Shown piece by piece: positions 1 to 10,785 of a DNA stretch of 64,000 nt. Each line of letters starts with the position of its first letter. The first letter of the stretch is position 1. The translations under genes were made by a program, and so were the position numbers. This DNA is from Rhodococcoides fascians NBRC 12155 = LMG 3623. Its GTDB lineage: Bacteria; Actinomycetota; Actinomycetes; Mycobacteriales; Mycobacteriaceae. A model generated the notes under the pieces. The model worked only from the letters and a program-made list of their open reading frames with translations, ran no database searches and was not told the DNA's origin. The DNA lies in the NCBI RefSeq assembly GCF_001894785.1, contig NZ_BCWW01000001.1:496001-560000 (forward strand), written 5' to 3'.

Positions 1-1385
1 AGGGCGGGTACGTGCACGGTGTGGCCGAAGAAGGGGAGTATCAGGGCCTCGCTTCCGGCGCTCTGCGTACAGGTTCCGATGGTGGCTCCCATCCATCCGG
101 CGTGTTCGCGCCCCTGAATCAGGCTCGCGATCTCTTGCTGGACAGAGTTCGGAACCAGGTCGAGGTCGCGAATGATGACGCTGAATTCGTCCTGTTCGAT
201 CTCGGTTTCGAGCGCCCGCATCCCTGCGTCCCCGTCGGCGAGTTCGGCTGCGGTGACGAAGTGTGTGCGACTGGAAATATGCTGTTGCGCCGCAGCTTTG
301 AGGACCGCGAATCGGCCCGAGCCGGATTCGCCTGCCACCACGGCCCATTCGTGCCTGCGGACGCACTGCGACACGTCTCGGGTCGCGCGCCTCCACGATG
401 CGCTGTCTCCCACGATGCCGGGCAGCGACCTGATGCCCTCGATGGCTATCGTCGCCGGACCGGCTGTGTCGTTGAGGTAGGCGTGGTACACCGCCACGCC
501 GTGTCGAGGCGCAAGGGCGTCGTCGTGGAACGGCGACAACCTGACGGTCTGCCCACCGGGCAGGGTCAGCAGATACTTGCTGTTGTCGGTGTGGACGCTC
601 AGATCGACTGCGTGCTCGAGCAAGGCGGCTTGGTCTTGCGGGGTGAGGGCATTGCGTAGCTTGCGATTGAGTAGGACGATGTCGTCGCCGAGTGCCAGAA
701 CTCCGACCTGTTGGGATCGCCGGCACGCTTTGAGATAGGTGTTGAGCAGAGCGGTCTGCTCCTGACTCGATTGAGACAGCAGTCGACCTTCGATCTGTGC
801 CGTCGCCGATTGCGCAAGTGTCACCAGGAGTGGAGCTCCGTCGTCGATCCACCCGGTCACGTCGAGAACTCCGACGACGAGGCCGGATATGGGATGAACG
901 ATGGGGACGCCGGCGCACACCAACCCGCCCAAGCTCTCGACGTAGTGTTCGGCTCCGTAGACCAGAGTCGGTTTGCGAGTCTCGAGCGCTGTGCCGATGC
1001 CGTTGGTTCCGGCATATTCTTCCGAGTAGCTGAAGCCCGGTGCGAGATTGACGTTGTCCAAGTTGTCCAACAGTGGCTTGCTACCGGCCACGCGGTCCAA
1101 CACCACACCGTCGGCCGAGGTGAGGATCACCGAAATCGGCTCGTCCACCAAACCTGTTGCGAGCTGGCGAAGTACGGGCGCTGCGGCGACGACGAGAGGG
1201 CTGTCCAAGTCGGGTTCGCGAACGAAGGGCAGGTGCAGAATGTCGGGTTGGATGTTCAGTGCGCGCGATCGTTCCCACGAGAACGAGATCTGGTCTCGGA
1301 CCGCGTCGTCGAACTCGTTCTCTACGAAGAACTTGTCACGCGCTCTCGAGAGATCGCGTGCGCCCTGTCTTGCCAAAGCCGCCAC
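1..1385 (-). CDS. AcoR-like GAF/AAA+ transcriptional activator of the monooxygenase operon (3' end outside window)
   Basis: About 461 codons are visible; the C-terminus lies beyond the left edge. The N-terminal half is a GAF-type sensor with typical AcoR features (EEYAGTNGIGTAL, then GAEHYVESLGGLVCAGVPI). A central ATPase-like part follows with a Walker A-like GESGSGRF, where the usual Lys is Arg, and a Walker B-like IIRDLD only about 46 residues later. I see no GAFTGA loop between them. GTG at 1385 is the most upstream start possible because an in-frame TAG precedes it; its ribosome site is poor and a TTG a few codons later is an alternative. Activators of this class accompany propane monooxygenase operons (inference: it activates prmA). 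Family call is firm; target is inferred. Confidence 0.75.
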   Translation of the reverse strand, partial: MAALARQGARDLSRARDKFFVENEFDDAVRDQISFSWERSRALNIQPDILHLPFVREPDLDSPLVVAAAPVLRQLATGLVDEPISVILTSADGVVLDRVAGSKPLLDNLDNVNLAPGFSYSEEYAGTNGIGTALETRKPTLVYGAEHYVESLGGLVCAGVPIVHPISGLVVGVLDVTGWIDDGAPLLVTLAQSATAQIEGRLLSQSSQEQTALLNTYLKACRRSQQVGVLALGDDIVLLNRKLRNALTPQDQAALLEHAVDLSVHTDNSKYLLTLPGGQTVRLSPFHDDALAPRHGVAVYHAYLNDTAGPATIAIEGIRSLPGIVGDSASWRRATRDVSQCVRRHEWAVVAGESGSGRFAVLKAAAQQHISSRTHFVTAAELADGDAGMRALETEIEQDEFSVIIRDLDLVPNSVQQEIASLIQGREHAGWMGATIGTCTQSAGSEALILPFFGHTVHVPA

Positions 1386-1408
1386 CTACCCACAACAATC
1401 GAGGAAAC

Positions 1409-1612
1409 TCAATTACCGCCTGCGCGTGAATGATTCGGCGTAGGTGTTCTGCGGGGATCGAGTCTACCCGTCGAAAAGCGTGGCGTCTGCGGTTTTTGAC
1501 ACTCGGTTGCGGCAGGCGCCTCGGGGCCGATATGAATGCCGGTCAGAACTCGCAGCACGACTCGAAGGTCGTGATCGGTCAGCTCGCCGCGCGGATCCAA
1601 TGAGGACATCAT
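1409..1612 (-). CDS. possible 67-aa small protein between groEL and the activator
   Basis: The reading frame opens with ATG-ATG behind a strong ribosome-binding site (AAGGAG, 6 nt spacing). It encodes 67 residues, charged and leucine-rich in the first third (TDHDLRVVLRVLTGIH) and Pro/Arg-rich afterwards. I recognise no family. It lies 80 bp downstream of groEL on the same strand, behind a hairpin, and could be a short protein co-transcribed with it or a leader for the activator gene. The tail looks low-complexity, so the true product may be shorter or the 3' part may have been degraded by a frameshift. Confidence 0.35.
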   Translation of the reverse strand: MMSSLDPRGELTDHDLRVVLRVLTGIHIGPEAPAATECQKPQTPRFSTGRLDPRRTPTPNHSRAGGN

Positions 1613-1632
1613 GGTTGTCTCCTTGGTGCGTC

Positions 1633-1670
1633 TCGGGGATCGGCGTCCTCACTGCGATGCCGACCCCCGA
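1633..1670 (-). terminator. hairpin after groEL
   Basis: A 12-bp stem with one mismatch (G-U capable in RNA) and a loop of about 14 nt sits 22 bp after the groEL stop and just upstream of the small reading frame at 1612. No run of T follows clearly, so it may act as a partial terminator or an mRNA 3'-end stabiliser rather than a full stop. Confidence 0.35.
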
Positions 1671-1692
1671 GTAGCGTGAAACTCGTTGGGTT

Positions 1693-3384
<1,692 letters not shown>

Positions 3385-3392
3385 TCACGGGG

Positions 3393-3692
3393 TCAGAGCG
3401 TGGACTGTCCGGACGAATGTCGAAGCCCTCTTCGTTCTTCCGGCATCATGGGTTTGCCGCTCTCGTCCACGAAGACGCGACTGTTGGGACAGATGCTCAG
3501 CCCGAGTGCGCTCCGCCGTCGCAACAACGCTGTGGTGTGTGTTTCGCCTCTGATATCGCGGAGTGTCAGGGAACGAACACGATCGGTACCTTCTCCGGTG
3601 CGAGCCAGATGCTCAGCGATCGAACGATCCAGAACCGCGAAGTATGCTTCGAGACAGGCAGTCTCGTGTTGGTCGACGTCGGTTTCGTACAT
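3393..3692 (-). CDS. conserved-looking small protein of the monooxygenase operon
   Basis: This is a 99-aa protein of unknown function. ATG at 3692 follows GGGAG with good spacing; an upstream in-frame start has no such site. The N-terminus is acidic and probably helical (ETDVDQHETACLEAYFAVLD), the middle contains TLRDIRGETHTTALLRRRS and the end is polar. There is no signal peptide or membrane segment. It sits between the coupling-protein gene and groEL, where other propane-monooxygenase operons carry accessory genes, so a role in assembly or maturation is possible but unproven. Confidence 0.6.
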   Translation of the reverse strand: MYETDVDQHETACLEAYFAVLDRSIAEHLARTGEGTDRVRSLTLRDIRGETHTTALLRRRSALGLSICPNSRVFVDESGKPMMPEERRGLRHSSGQSTL

Positions 3693-3763
3693 CTTCGAAT
3701 CTCCCACTCGTGTCGGTTCGGGGCTGCGCATCGATGGCCGGCGCTCGATCGGCCGAAGCGAGG

Positions 3764-4108
3764 TCAGGGCCGTTCGGCGAGATCGAACCCGATGTACTTG
3801 GCGGCGTCCTCGGGGCTGGCGAAGAGCATCGTCTTGTCGTCGAGGTGCACCATGCGGCCGTAATGCGTCGAGCTGATCTCCTCGAAGACCGACCCGTCGA
3901 ATTCCTGGCCGAGTGCATCGGTCAGCTCGTCGTAGTCGAACGAGAGGAGTTTCGTGCCGTCGACGCGGATCATCGAGGGATACTCGGTGAGCTCGACGCC
4001 GTCCTTGTCACCCATCACCTCGGCAACCACACGTCCGACCGGCGTGTTCATCAGCGTCACGCCGCACTTGTTGGAGAACTCCGTGTCCGATCCGAAATGC
4101 ATGGTCAT
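3764..4108 (-). CDS. prmD: propane monooxygenase coupling (effector) protein
   Basis: A 114-aa MmoB/DmpM-type regulatory protein. These cofactor-less subunits bind the hydroxylase and tune oxygen activation and coupling of NADH use to substrate oxidation. Visible features are the conserved N-terminal strand [18 protein letters not shown] and the central [20 protein letters not shown]. Its ATG overlaps the prmC stop in an ATGA, so the two are translationally coupled. It is the fourth gene in the order large hydroxylase, reductase, small hydroxylase, coupling protein, as expected for this group of soluble di-iron monooxygenases. Confidence 0.93.
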   Translation of the reverse strand: MTMHFGSDTEFSNKCGVTLMNTPVGRVVAEVMGDKDGVELTEYPSMIRVDGTKLLSFDYDELTDALGQEFDGSVFEEISSTHYGRMVHLDDKTMLFASPEDAAKYIGFDLAERP

Positions 4109-5229
4109 AGTGCCAACTCCTGCGGGATGTCGAGGCCGAGTGATTCGAGCAGAACGGTGAATTTGGCGATCGCCGCGTCCAAGCTGGTCGCGAACGTCAC
4201 GGCCTTGTCCGCGGGCTGCGACCAGATGGGTTGCAATGCGCGTGCGGCGGCGAGACATCTCGGTACCCACAGCGACATCCACTCGCCGAACAGTGCGCGA
4301 TTGGCTTCGCCGTGTTCCGGGTCGTGTGTGAGCAGCTGGAACAGCGTCCGGGTGTAGTTGAGGTCGCGGTCGTAGTCGTGCTCGCCGGTACCGACGATGG
4401 TCGGGGTGATGTAGTCGCCGTTGCGGGCGGAAATCTGCATCACCAGTTCGGTGCGGAACAGGGAGCCGACGAGCTGCTCGAAGACGATGTTGGTTGCGAA
4501 GAGCAATTCGCACCAATCCGGTACAGCCGTAAGCTGTTCCACGACCTCACGTGTCGGCTGCCACTCGGGTGCGCTCTTCCACACCTCCATGTGGGCCGAA
4601 CCGTCGAAGGAGACATCGGCTTCGGACAGATCGAGATTGAACAATGCGAGATCCTGTGCGAACCGCATCTTGTGGGCGGCGTTCACCGCAACGGCCGTGT
4701 TGATCATGTTCGTCGGCCCCGAACGCTGAATGGACGTGAACACATGCAGTGCCAGTCCATTTTCCGCGTGCATCCACGCCCCGACGTTCCGCTCGATGAA
4801 CTTCAGCCACGGAGTGTTCCAGCCGGCGTAGGCACGGGCCCGCTTGGCGTTGCTCAGACACAGCTCGACCTGATGCACGACCGCGGAATTGTTGCGGAAG
4901 ATCGTCTGGTCCCATTCTTCGTTGGGATCGAGAAATTGGTGCCAGTTCGAGGATTTCGCGACCGTCCACTCCTGTGGGTAACCGCCCGGGCCGTCGCCGA
5001 AGCCGTAGATCCACCCTTGCGTGAGGTGCCGATCCGGGTCCGGCTGAACGTCGACGGTCACGTCCTCGTACATCGTGGCCCGACGTTTGGCCGGTGTGTA
5101 GTAGCTGTACGTACGGCTCCTCGAACTGGGGAACTCCTTGGCTCCGGCCTCGGAATCGGTGAATTCGATTGTGGGGAAGCTGCGTTGCTTCGGCTCCGTC
5201 GTGGCAGTCGAGTCTGTGGTGGCAGTCAT
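4105..5229 (-). CDS. prmC: propane monooxygenase small (beta) hydroxylase subunit
   Basis: A 374-aa structural subunit of the dinuclear iron hydroxylase. It has the ferritin-like helical fold of the alpha subunit without the metal ligands and stabilises the alpha-beta complex. Visible features include [17 protein letters not shown] N-terminal sequence ([20 protein letters not shown]), [19 protein letters not shown] and [22 protein letters not shown] at 5229 gives the Ala/Thr-rich leader typical of the family; the open frame upstream is spurious. The stop overlaps prmD. Gap to prmB is 65 bp. Confidence 0.95.
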   Translation of the reverse strand: MTATTDSTATTEPKQRSFPTIEFTDSEAGAKEFPSSRSRTYSYYTPAKRRATMYEDVTVDVQPDPDRHLTQGWIYGFGDGPGGYPQEWTVAKSSNWHQFLDPNEEWDQTIFRNNSAVVHQVELCLSNAKRARAYAGWNTPWLKFIERNVGAWMHAENGLALHVFTSIQRSGPTNMINTAVAVNAAHKMRFAQDLALFNLDLSEADVSFDGSAHMEVWKSAPEWQPTREVVEQLTAVPDWCELLFATNIVFEQLVGSLFRTELVMQISARNGDYITPTIVGTGEHDYDRDLNYTRTLFQLLTHDPEHGEANRALFGEWMSLWVPRCLAAARALQPIWSQPADKAVTFATSLDAAIAKFTVLLESLGLDIPQELAL

Positions 5230-5294
5230 GTCTGGCCTCTCGGTTGAGGTAGGGGCTGGTGTTCGTGGTGCGCGTGCCCGGTCTCGGCGGTGAA

Positions 5295-6338
5295 CTAGTC
5301 GAAGGCAGGGCTGGTGAACTTGTCGAAGAAGATCTGGTCCGTCGGCGTTCCGCACACGTCGAGGAGGTCCAACGCAGCGTCGACCATCGGGGGAGGTCCG
5401 CACAGGTAGACCTCGGCTTTGGCGATGTAGGGCTCGAGACGACGTACGACGTCGGTGACGTTTCCCTCTTCGATCGACAAGGATCCCGAGGATGCGACTC
5501 CCGCTGCGTCGGATACGCACGCCACGAAAGTGAAGTCGACCAAACCTGCACCGAGGGAGATGATCTCGTCGACGTAGAACAAGTCGGCCGGGGTTCTCGC
5601 GCCGTAGTAGAAGTGCACGGGACGGGTGTTGCCGGACTCGCTCATGTGCCGGACCAGCGACAGGACGGGTGCCATGCCGGCACCACCGCCGATGCAGACC
5701 ACCGGCAGGACGTGACCGTCCTTGAGGGTCGAGGAGCCGTACGGGCCGGTCAGGGAAATGCTGTCGCCGACCGAAATTCCGCCGTCCAGCAAGGCTGCGA
5801 ATACGCCGCCCGGATATTTCTTGATGAGGAATTCGACCTGGTTCGGCGTAGACGGTGTCGACGCCATGGAGAAGGATCTGAACTCGTCGGTGCCGGGGAT
5901 CTGCAGATCGGCGTATTGGCCGGGTTTGAACTCGAACACCTCGGGCTCGATCGGTTCGAGGCGTAGGGCCACGATGTCGGCGGTGACCGACTCGACCGAG
6001 ACTACGCGGGTGGTGACGTTCTGAATCGGAATTCCACCGAGTAGTTCGTCTTCGTCAAAATTGAGCAGCTCGATGGTGCAATCACTGTAAGCCTTTGTGC
6101 GACAGAGTAGTACGAAACCCTCGTCCTGTTCTGCCTCGTTGCACGCGAAAGTGGAGTGGCCCTCCATCTGAATGTCTCCGTCGAGAACGAACGACTTGCA
6201 CGCCGAGCAACGTCCTTCGCGACAGCCGTGCATCAGGTGGATTCCTTGTCGGAAGGCCGCGTCGAGAATGTGTTCGTCCTCTCGGACTTCCATCTCGATG
6301 TCGACCGGGTCGAACGTGATTCGGTGTGTGTCGGCCAC
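5295..6338 (-). CDS. prmB: propane monooxygenase reductase
   Basis: A 347-aa NADH-dependent electron-transfer component. Residues 1-90 form a plant-type [2Fe-2S] ferredoxin domain with ligands C39, C44, C47 and C79 (GCREGRCSACKSF, LLCRT). The rest is a ferredoxin-NADP reductase-like FAD/NAD module with the flavin-binding RSFSMAS and the nucleotide-binding GGGAGMAPVLS. It passes electrons from NADH to the di-iron hydroxylase. It lies directly after prmA (87 bp) in the expected order. Confidence 0.95.
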   Translation of the reverse strand: MADTHRITFDPVDIEMEVREDEHILDAAFRQGIHLMHGCREGRCSACKSFVLDGDIQMEGHSTFACNEAEQDEGFVLLCRTKAYSDCTIELLNFDEDELLGGIPIQNVTTRVVSVESVTADIVALRLEPIEPEVFEFKPGQYADLQIPGTDEFRSFSMASTPSTPNQVEFLIKKYPGGVFAALLDGGISVGDSISLTGPYGSSTLKDGHVLPVVCIGGGAGMAPVLSLVRHMSESGNTRPVHFYYGARTPADLFYVDEIISLGAGLVDFTFVACVSDAAGVASSGSLSIEEGNVTDVVRRLEPYIAKAEVYLCGPPPMVDAALDLLDVCGTPTDQIFFDKFTSPAFD

Positions 6339-6425
6339 GAGGGGTTCTCCTGAATCGAAAGAAAGTGATCGTGCTGGATGCGGTGGGCAGCGCCCGTGAT
6401 CGGCCGCTGCCCACCGAGTCTGTGA

Positions 6426-8057
6426 TCAGGCAGGCATGGTCGCGCCGGCTCGGTACGCGGCGATGTGTGCGTTCCGCTCCGATTCGGTCATCTGGTTCAG
6501 CAACACGTTCGGGCTCTGGAAGGTGTTCCCGCGGACATCGTCGAGTGTCCACATCTTCTTCGGATCCAGATCGAGATGTGGCTGACCGACGAGCGTCTTG
6601 CCGTCGTCGCGGACGTAGCCGAGATCGGAGACGATGTCGGCGAGATCCTTGCCGTGGTGCAGTGTCTCCCATTCACGGAAACCGGTGAGACGACCCATGT
6701 TCGGCGTCTCCTTGCCCTCGTACTCGCCGCGGAAGGCAACTGCGTCGGTCCAGTAGCACGTCTCCGAACAGTAAGTGCGCCACTGGTTGTCGACCTTCTC
6801 GACCACCATGTCCTCGCGGATGAGGGCCGGCACCATGCACGTCCAGCAGCGGTGCGGGTACTGGTAGCCGACGTCCTCGAATGCGATCGGCTTGTTGATC
6901 CCCGGGTACGCGAGCCGGTTGTACTCCTCCCACCACTTGCCGTACTTGCTGTACCAGCCGGGGTACTTGTGCTCGAACCACTCGAAGTCCGTGTCGGTCA
7001 TGGTGTCGATGCGCCAGTAGTTGACCGGCCAACCGGTGGCGAAGAATCGCGCGACCTCGTGCACGTAGCCCTTGTTCGTGATCCGGTTCCACGCTTCTTC
7101 GACCAAGTCGTGGGGGATCGTCAGGCCGTACTTCTCGAGCGGGATCAGGTAGCTGCGGTAGTAGTCGTCGTAGATCCACCGCTGCCACATCTCGGCGTAG
7201 CTTTCGCGGTCCTTGCGTCGATCCTTGGTGCCGTACTCGATGAAGGTGCCGATGGCCGCGTCGACGACGCAGTGGTTGTTCCACCAGGCGTAACGCAGAT
7301 CGCGTTCCAGGAGCGGACGATTCCGCTCGTCGGCGAGGGCCATGAGCAGAATCGAGTACCCGTTCGAGATGTGCCGTGATTCGTCGGATTGCACCGAGTG
7401 GAACACCGTCGGCAACAGGTAGTCGCCGTTGGCGGCGGCCTCGTCCGGCATGGCCACGAACAAGGTGTTGGTGAACGCCGTCTCCGCCACCACCGTCAGA
7501 TAGATATTTGCCGCCGTGATGGCATCACCGGTGATGAAGCCCTCGCCGAACTGCCTGCCGATTGTGCCCGCATAGTTGTTCGCGAACGCCTTCTCGGTCA
7601 TATCGAAGCCGGCCGGGTCGATGTAGTTGTTCATGTACAGCTTCTTGAGATTCATCTGAATCGTCGAGTGACGCACCTCGTCGATCATCTGAACGGCAAG
7701 ACCGTTGTGGATCTCGGGGTTCGGCACGGCGTCGATCGCCATCGGCATCGCACGGGCCGCCGAAATCTCGGGGAACGGAATGATCGAGAGGAACAACTTC
7801 TGCCACTCGAGCCAGCGTTGCTGGACCTGGCGGAACATGTTGCCGCGAATGGCACCGTCCATCGCGCCGTACACGCGGTTGTCCTTCTCCTCCTCCATGG
7901 GGAAGTAGGACCGCATGATCTGCTTGAGTGGGTCCTTCTTGGGTGCTTTCTCGAACGTGTAGTCCGTGCCGAAGCGAGTAGCAGGGGTAGCGAACGTGGG
8001 TTCCCACGTCAGCTCCGAAATCTTCGCGTGTGCCTTGGTAAGGCTTTGCCTACTCAA
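6426..8057 (-). CDS. prmA: propane monooxygenase large (alpha) hydroxylase subunit
   Basis: A 543-aa catalytic subunit that hydroxylates short alkanes (propane to 2-propanol; related enzymes also take acetone and phenols). The di-iron ligands are visible as E97, E127-x-x-H130 (DEVRH), E192 and E226-x-x-H229 (DESRH). I place the start at TTG 8057, giving [10 protein letters not shown], because it has GGAGG with ideal spacing and matches known mature N-termini; an ATG 72 bp upstream lacks a ribosome site. It is the first gene of the operon and is read from the intergenic region shared with the gene at 8271. Whether the native substrate is propane or acetone/phenol cannot be read from sequence. 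Confidence 0.95.
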   Translation of the reverse strand: MSRQSLTKAHAKISELTWEPTFATPATRFGTDYTFEKAPKKDPLKQIMRSYFPMEEEKDNRVYGAMDGAIRGNMFRQVQQRWLEWQKLFLSIIPFPEISAARAMPMAIDAVPNPEIHNGLAVQMIDEVRHSTIQMNLKKLYMNNYIDPAGFDMTEKAFANNYAGTIGRQFGEGFITGDAITAANIYLTVVAETAFTNTLFVAMPDEAAANGDYLLPTVFHSVQSDESRHISNGYSILLMALADERNRPLLERDLRYAWWNNHCVVDAAIGTFIEYGTKDRRKDRESYAEMWQRWIYDDYYRSYLIPLEKYGLTIPHDLVEEAWNRITNKGYVHEVARFFATGWPVNYWRIDTMTDTDFEWFEHKYPGWYSKYGKWWEEYNRLAYPGINKPIAFEDVGYQYPHRCWTCMVPALIREDMVVEKVDNQWRTYCSETCYWTDAVAFRGEYEGKETPNMGRLTGFREWETLHHGKDLADIVSDLGYVRDDGKTLVGQPHLDLDPKKMWTLDDVRGNTFQSPNVLLNQMTESERNAHIAAYRAGATMPA

Positions 8058-8110
8058 TGTGCGCCTCCTGGATGCGAGGTCGGCAGGGGTTGTCGACCTT
8101 CTCGGGAAGA

Positions 8111-8162
8111 TGTGCACATGATTGAACACCGTGATCTACGTCTCATCCGTCTCAGTTTGAGA
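8111..8162 (-). promoter_or_regulatory. possible upstream activating sites of prmA
   Basis: The 213-bp region between prmA and the next gene contains a perfect palindrome TCTCAGTTTGAGA (8150-8162), the direct repeat GTCTCA at 9-bp spacing (8140 and 8149) and the palindrome TGTGCACA (8111-8118). They lie 54-105 bp upstream of the prmA start codon, a usual place for activator sites of an AcoR-type regulator. Assignment is by position and symmetry only. Confidence 0.35.
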
Positions 8163-8270
8163 TTTGTGGCACTCATTGTGCGGCCTGGTAGACGGCGTAG
8201 AGATCGGTCGAAAGTGCACCCATGGAAACAAACCGAACGTAAGGTGTGGTTGTCTTGCCGAGGAGGGCAC

Positions 8271-8920
8271 GTGAGTTTTGGATCAGGCAGAACGGCGACT
8301 GTGAGCGAGTCGGATGCTCAGGCTTCGCCGTTGTTCATCCCGCTGTTGTTCATCTCGGTGCTCTTCGTCGGTGCGTTGCCGTTCTACGTTCGGCAACCGG
8401 TCGTCGGCGGTGAGTCGGTGTCGGGTCCGGCGTGGTTCGGCGGTGCGCACCTCGTAGAACCAGCAGCCGATGTCTACTGGCTGTGCGCTCTGTCGGTGTG
8501 CATCGGGGCCGTCGCGGTCTACTGCGTGTGGAGCGAACGTCGATCGGGCGTCGCCATGCATGTTCGGCTGTGGCTCGTTGCGAGTCTCGGATTGTCGAGT
8601 GCAACAGCAGTTTTCGTGCAAAACGGAATGATGTTCTACGTGGGTAACATGACGATTCGAGGATTGTTGCGCCCTTACTGGCGATATCGATCGCGGTCCT
8701 GGTGTGGGGTGTCGGCCTGCGGTCGCGGTTGCTGGTGGCAATCGGTGTTGTCGCCGTTGCTGCGAGTCTGGTGTCCAACCTCTACAACGTCGAGAATCTC
8801 GTGCCGCGGGAGTGGGCACTGGACCCCCGCTTCGGTCTGTGGCCGAACATCGTGCTGACCGCAGCGGTGTTCGCGGTCGGAGCAGTGGGGTCGGGGTTTG
8901 CCGAACGGTCCCGGCGGTAA
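8271..8920 (+). pseudogene. frameshifted small membrane protein gene
   Basis: GTG at 8271 follows GAGGAGGG and opens a frame with hydrophobic segments (PLFIPLLFISVLFVGALPF; VYWLCALSVCIGAVAVYCVW) up to about MFYVGNMTIRG. There the frame turns into Arg/Cys/Trp-rich nonsense, while the next frame continues a membrane protein (APLLAISIAVLVWGVGLR, then LVAIGVVAVAASLVSNLY) and ends at 8920. The switch lies around 8655-8675. Joined, it would encode about 215 residues with 4-5 membrane helices. It is either a recent pseudogene or a one-base sequencing error. Family not recognised. Confidence 0.6.
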
Positions 8921-8966
8921 AGCCTGCAACGCAGCGTGACCCGGGCGATGGGGGTCGTCGCCGGCG

Positions 8967-9575
8967 GTGGACACTGGCAGGATGGCCAGCCCAGGTGACC
9001 CGAAGTCGGTGTGGACGACAGTCTCGGTGATCGTCGGCACCGTGGCAGCAGGCGTCGTAGTCGCCGGTCTTCTCCACGATCCGCAACCCGACGCCGTGTC
9101 GATACCCGGCTGTGCGGAGGTCATTCAGCCCGAGGACATGCAGAGAATCAACTACGCCATTGTCGGACCGGATTCCGCCCCGGCGGGGTTCGACGCAGCA
9201 GCCAAGTCGGCCGCTTTGGCGCGAGCCCTTCCCGCCGGGACCACGGTAGAACCCGATGCCATGTTCCCACCGCTGACATTCGACTTCAACGCCTCTGCGT
9301 ACGGGCGTATCTCGCTGGGCGGAGCCGTGGGTGACCTGAACGTGAGGCTGTCGACATCCGACCAATCTGCCGGTCCATGTTTTGCCGGTTACGTCGATGA
9401 GCGTCGGACACTGAGTGACGGCACAGTCGTCGATCTGAGATCATCCGAAAGAGGCAGTCGCGTAGAGGTATACGGGACCGACGGCAGCATCGTCGATGTA
9501 TCCGCCGACCCTATGTTGACGGTCCAGCAAGTGACCGACATTGCGATGACGCCCGGTCTTCGCTGGAATTCCTAG
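8967..9575 (+). CDS. hypothetical membrane-anchored or secreted protein
   Basis: A 202-aa protein with one N-terminal hydrophobic helix (WTTVSVIVGTVAAGVVVAGLL) followed by a polar exported domain containing two Cys (PGCAEV and GPCFAGY) that could form a disulfide. No family recognised. The start is GTG at 8967; ATG at 8982 is about as likely and neither ribosome site is strong. Its stop is followed by an imperfect hairpin. Confidence 0.6.
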   Translation: MDTGRMASPGDPKSVWTTVSVIVGTVAAGVVVAGLLHDPQPDAVSIPGCAEVIQPEDMQRINYAIVGPDSAPAGFDAAAKSAALARALPAGTTVEPDAMFPPLTFDFNASAYGRISLGGAVGDLNVRLSTSDQSAGPCFAGYVDERRTLSDGTVVDLRSSERGSRVEVYGTDGSIVDVSADPMLTVQQVTDIAMTPGLRWNS

Positions 9576-9630
9576 GCCCCTTGACCGTCGTACCTTGCAC
9601 GCCGGTGTCGGCACTGCCCCAACAAGTCCG

Positions 9631-9657
9631 ACCCCGCCGCAATGTCTGCGACGGGGT
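9631..9657. terminator. possible hairpin terminator between convergent genes
   Basis: An 11-bp stem (ACCCCGCCGCA / TGCGACGGGGT, one mismatch) with a 5-nt loop lies between the convergent stops at 9575 and 9677. It lacks a T-tract. Confidence 0.3.
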
Positions 9658-9676
9658 AGGGCACATTCGCGTGTAT

Positions 9677-10234
9677 CTACGCGCGGGCGACCAGCTTTCC
9701 TGCGATTCCCGACAAGATTTCGGTCGGCCTCTGCTGCTCACCCTGCTGAGCACCCAGCACCACGAGGGTTCCGGTCAGGACCGGCAATGCCCACTGGAGG
9801 TACTTCAATTGCTTCTGTGCTGCGGCGGCCTCGCGTGGGGTGCCTGCTGACGGCTCGGTTGCCGAATCGATCGAATGGCCCTGAGCCTTGGTCGTTTTCG
9901 CGCCGAGAACGCCGCTGTACGCGGTGGCGGCGAGGGCGGCCCCGGTAACGGCGATCTTCAAGTTGGTGTTGGCGGTGACACCCTGCTGATGACGAGCACG
10001 ACCGCGGTTGGCCATGAGTATGCCTGCGCCGCCGATGAGATGTGCACCGATGGCCGCGGCGTTGTCCGGAGCCCATTTCGCCCACCCTGCCGCGGCAACC
10101 TGTGCGCGGTCTCGCGGATCCTGCACCGCAGTGGCAGCACCGTTGACGCCCACGGCACCCATGAGCGAGCCGCCGAACCAGGCAGCAGCACCGAGATCGT
10201 GTAGCGAACGGATGAGGGTATTTCTGTTGGACAT
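9677..10234 (-). CDS. hypothetical membrane protein, Ala/Gly-rich
   Basis: A 185-aa protein starting at ATG 10234 behind AAGGA. It has three or four weakly hydrophobic Ala/Gly-rich segments (LGAAAWFGGSLMGAVGV; IGAHLIGGAGILMA; LKIAVTGAALAATAYSGVLG; LQWALPVLTGTLVVLGA) and is probably an integral membrane protein. A longer frame to 10354 has no ribosome site. Similar small proteins of unknown function are frequent in Rhodococcus (recollection, not searched). Confidence 0.65.
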   Translation of the reverse strand: MSNRNTLIRSLHDLGAAAWFGGSLMGAVGVNGAATAVQDPRDRAQVAAAGWAKWAPDNAAAIGAHLIGGAGILMANRGRARHQQGVTANTNLKIAVTGAALAATAYSGVLGAKTTKAQGHSIDSATEPSAGTPREAAAAQKQLKYLQWALPVLTGTLVVLGAQQGEQQRPTEILSGIAGKLVARA

Positions 10235-10455
10235 TTGAGGATCCTTCGGTTGTGTGCGCTGCTCCGATCGCGAAACGCGCGATATAACAGAGGTTTTGGC
10301 GGCCGCGTGAACGGCTCCTTGTCCATCGGTTACCCGCGTGAGCAGTTTCCACACCTGGGCCCCGCGCCGATTCGCGTTGGAATGCTGGTCGTTCCAGCCC
10401 TATTGCTGTCGTACCGGGGGGGCTGAGGCGTGTTCAGGTTCGATGGCGCGAAAAG

Positions 10456-10749
10456 TTACCCGCCGATCAGAGGAGGCGGGGTGTGCTCGTACATCTCGCT
10501 GAATGTCGCGTCGTCCAATGTCATCACGTGATTCGATGCAGTGACGACCATCCAGCTACCCACGTCGGCGATCACGTGCCCGATCTCGACCGCGCCACCG
10601 TAGTTGGCCGCGTCGAGTCCCTTGGTCTCGAGCCAGGTCACGACGTCGTCGGCGTTGGTTCCATCGACGCGGACCGCCTCCACCGGAGAACCGGTGTAGG
10701 CCCGTGGAGTGGAGCCGGTTCTCCACCGTTCGTAGTTACTGTTCACCAC
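10456..10749 (-). CDS. hypothetical protein, 97 aa
   Basis: A soluble 97-aa protein with GTG start at 10749 (or 10746) behind GAGGAGGG. It contains VRVDGTNADDVVTWLETKG, WMVVTASNHVMTL and ends EHTPPPLIGG. The pattern of two strands around an acidic helix resembles small phage- or plasmid-type proteins of unknown function, but I cannot name a family. It lies 36 bp after the short acidic gene at 10786-10929 on the same strand, probably in one transcript. Confidence 0.55.
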   Translation of the reverse strand: MVNSNYERWRTGSTPRAYTGSPVEAVRVDGTNADDVVTWLETKGLDAANYGGAVEIGHVIADVGSWMVVTASNHVMTLDDATFSEMYEHTPPPLIGG

Positions 10750-10785
10750 GGATGCGCCCTCCTCGCTCTTCGGCTCCGACGGCGT

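Noticed and set aside
8167..8181. Sigma-54-like TGGCAC-N5-GTGC element upstream of prmA
   Set aside because: It points away from prmA, lacks the TTGC half, and actinobacteria generally lack sigma-54.
7389..8270. Plus-strand open frame before the frameshifted membrane protein
   Set aside because: Antisense shadow of prmA; the real start is GTG 8271 with GAGGAGGG.
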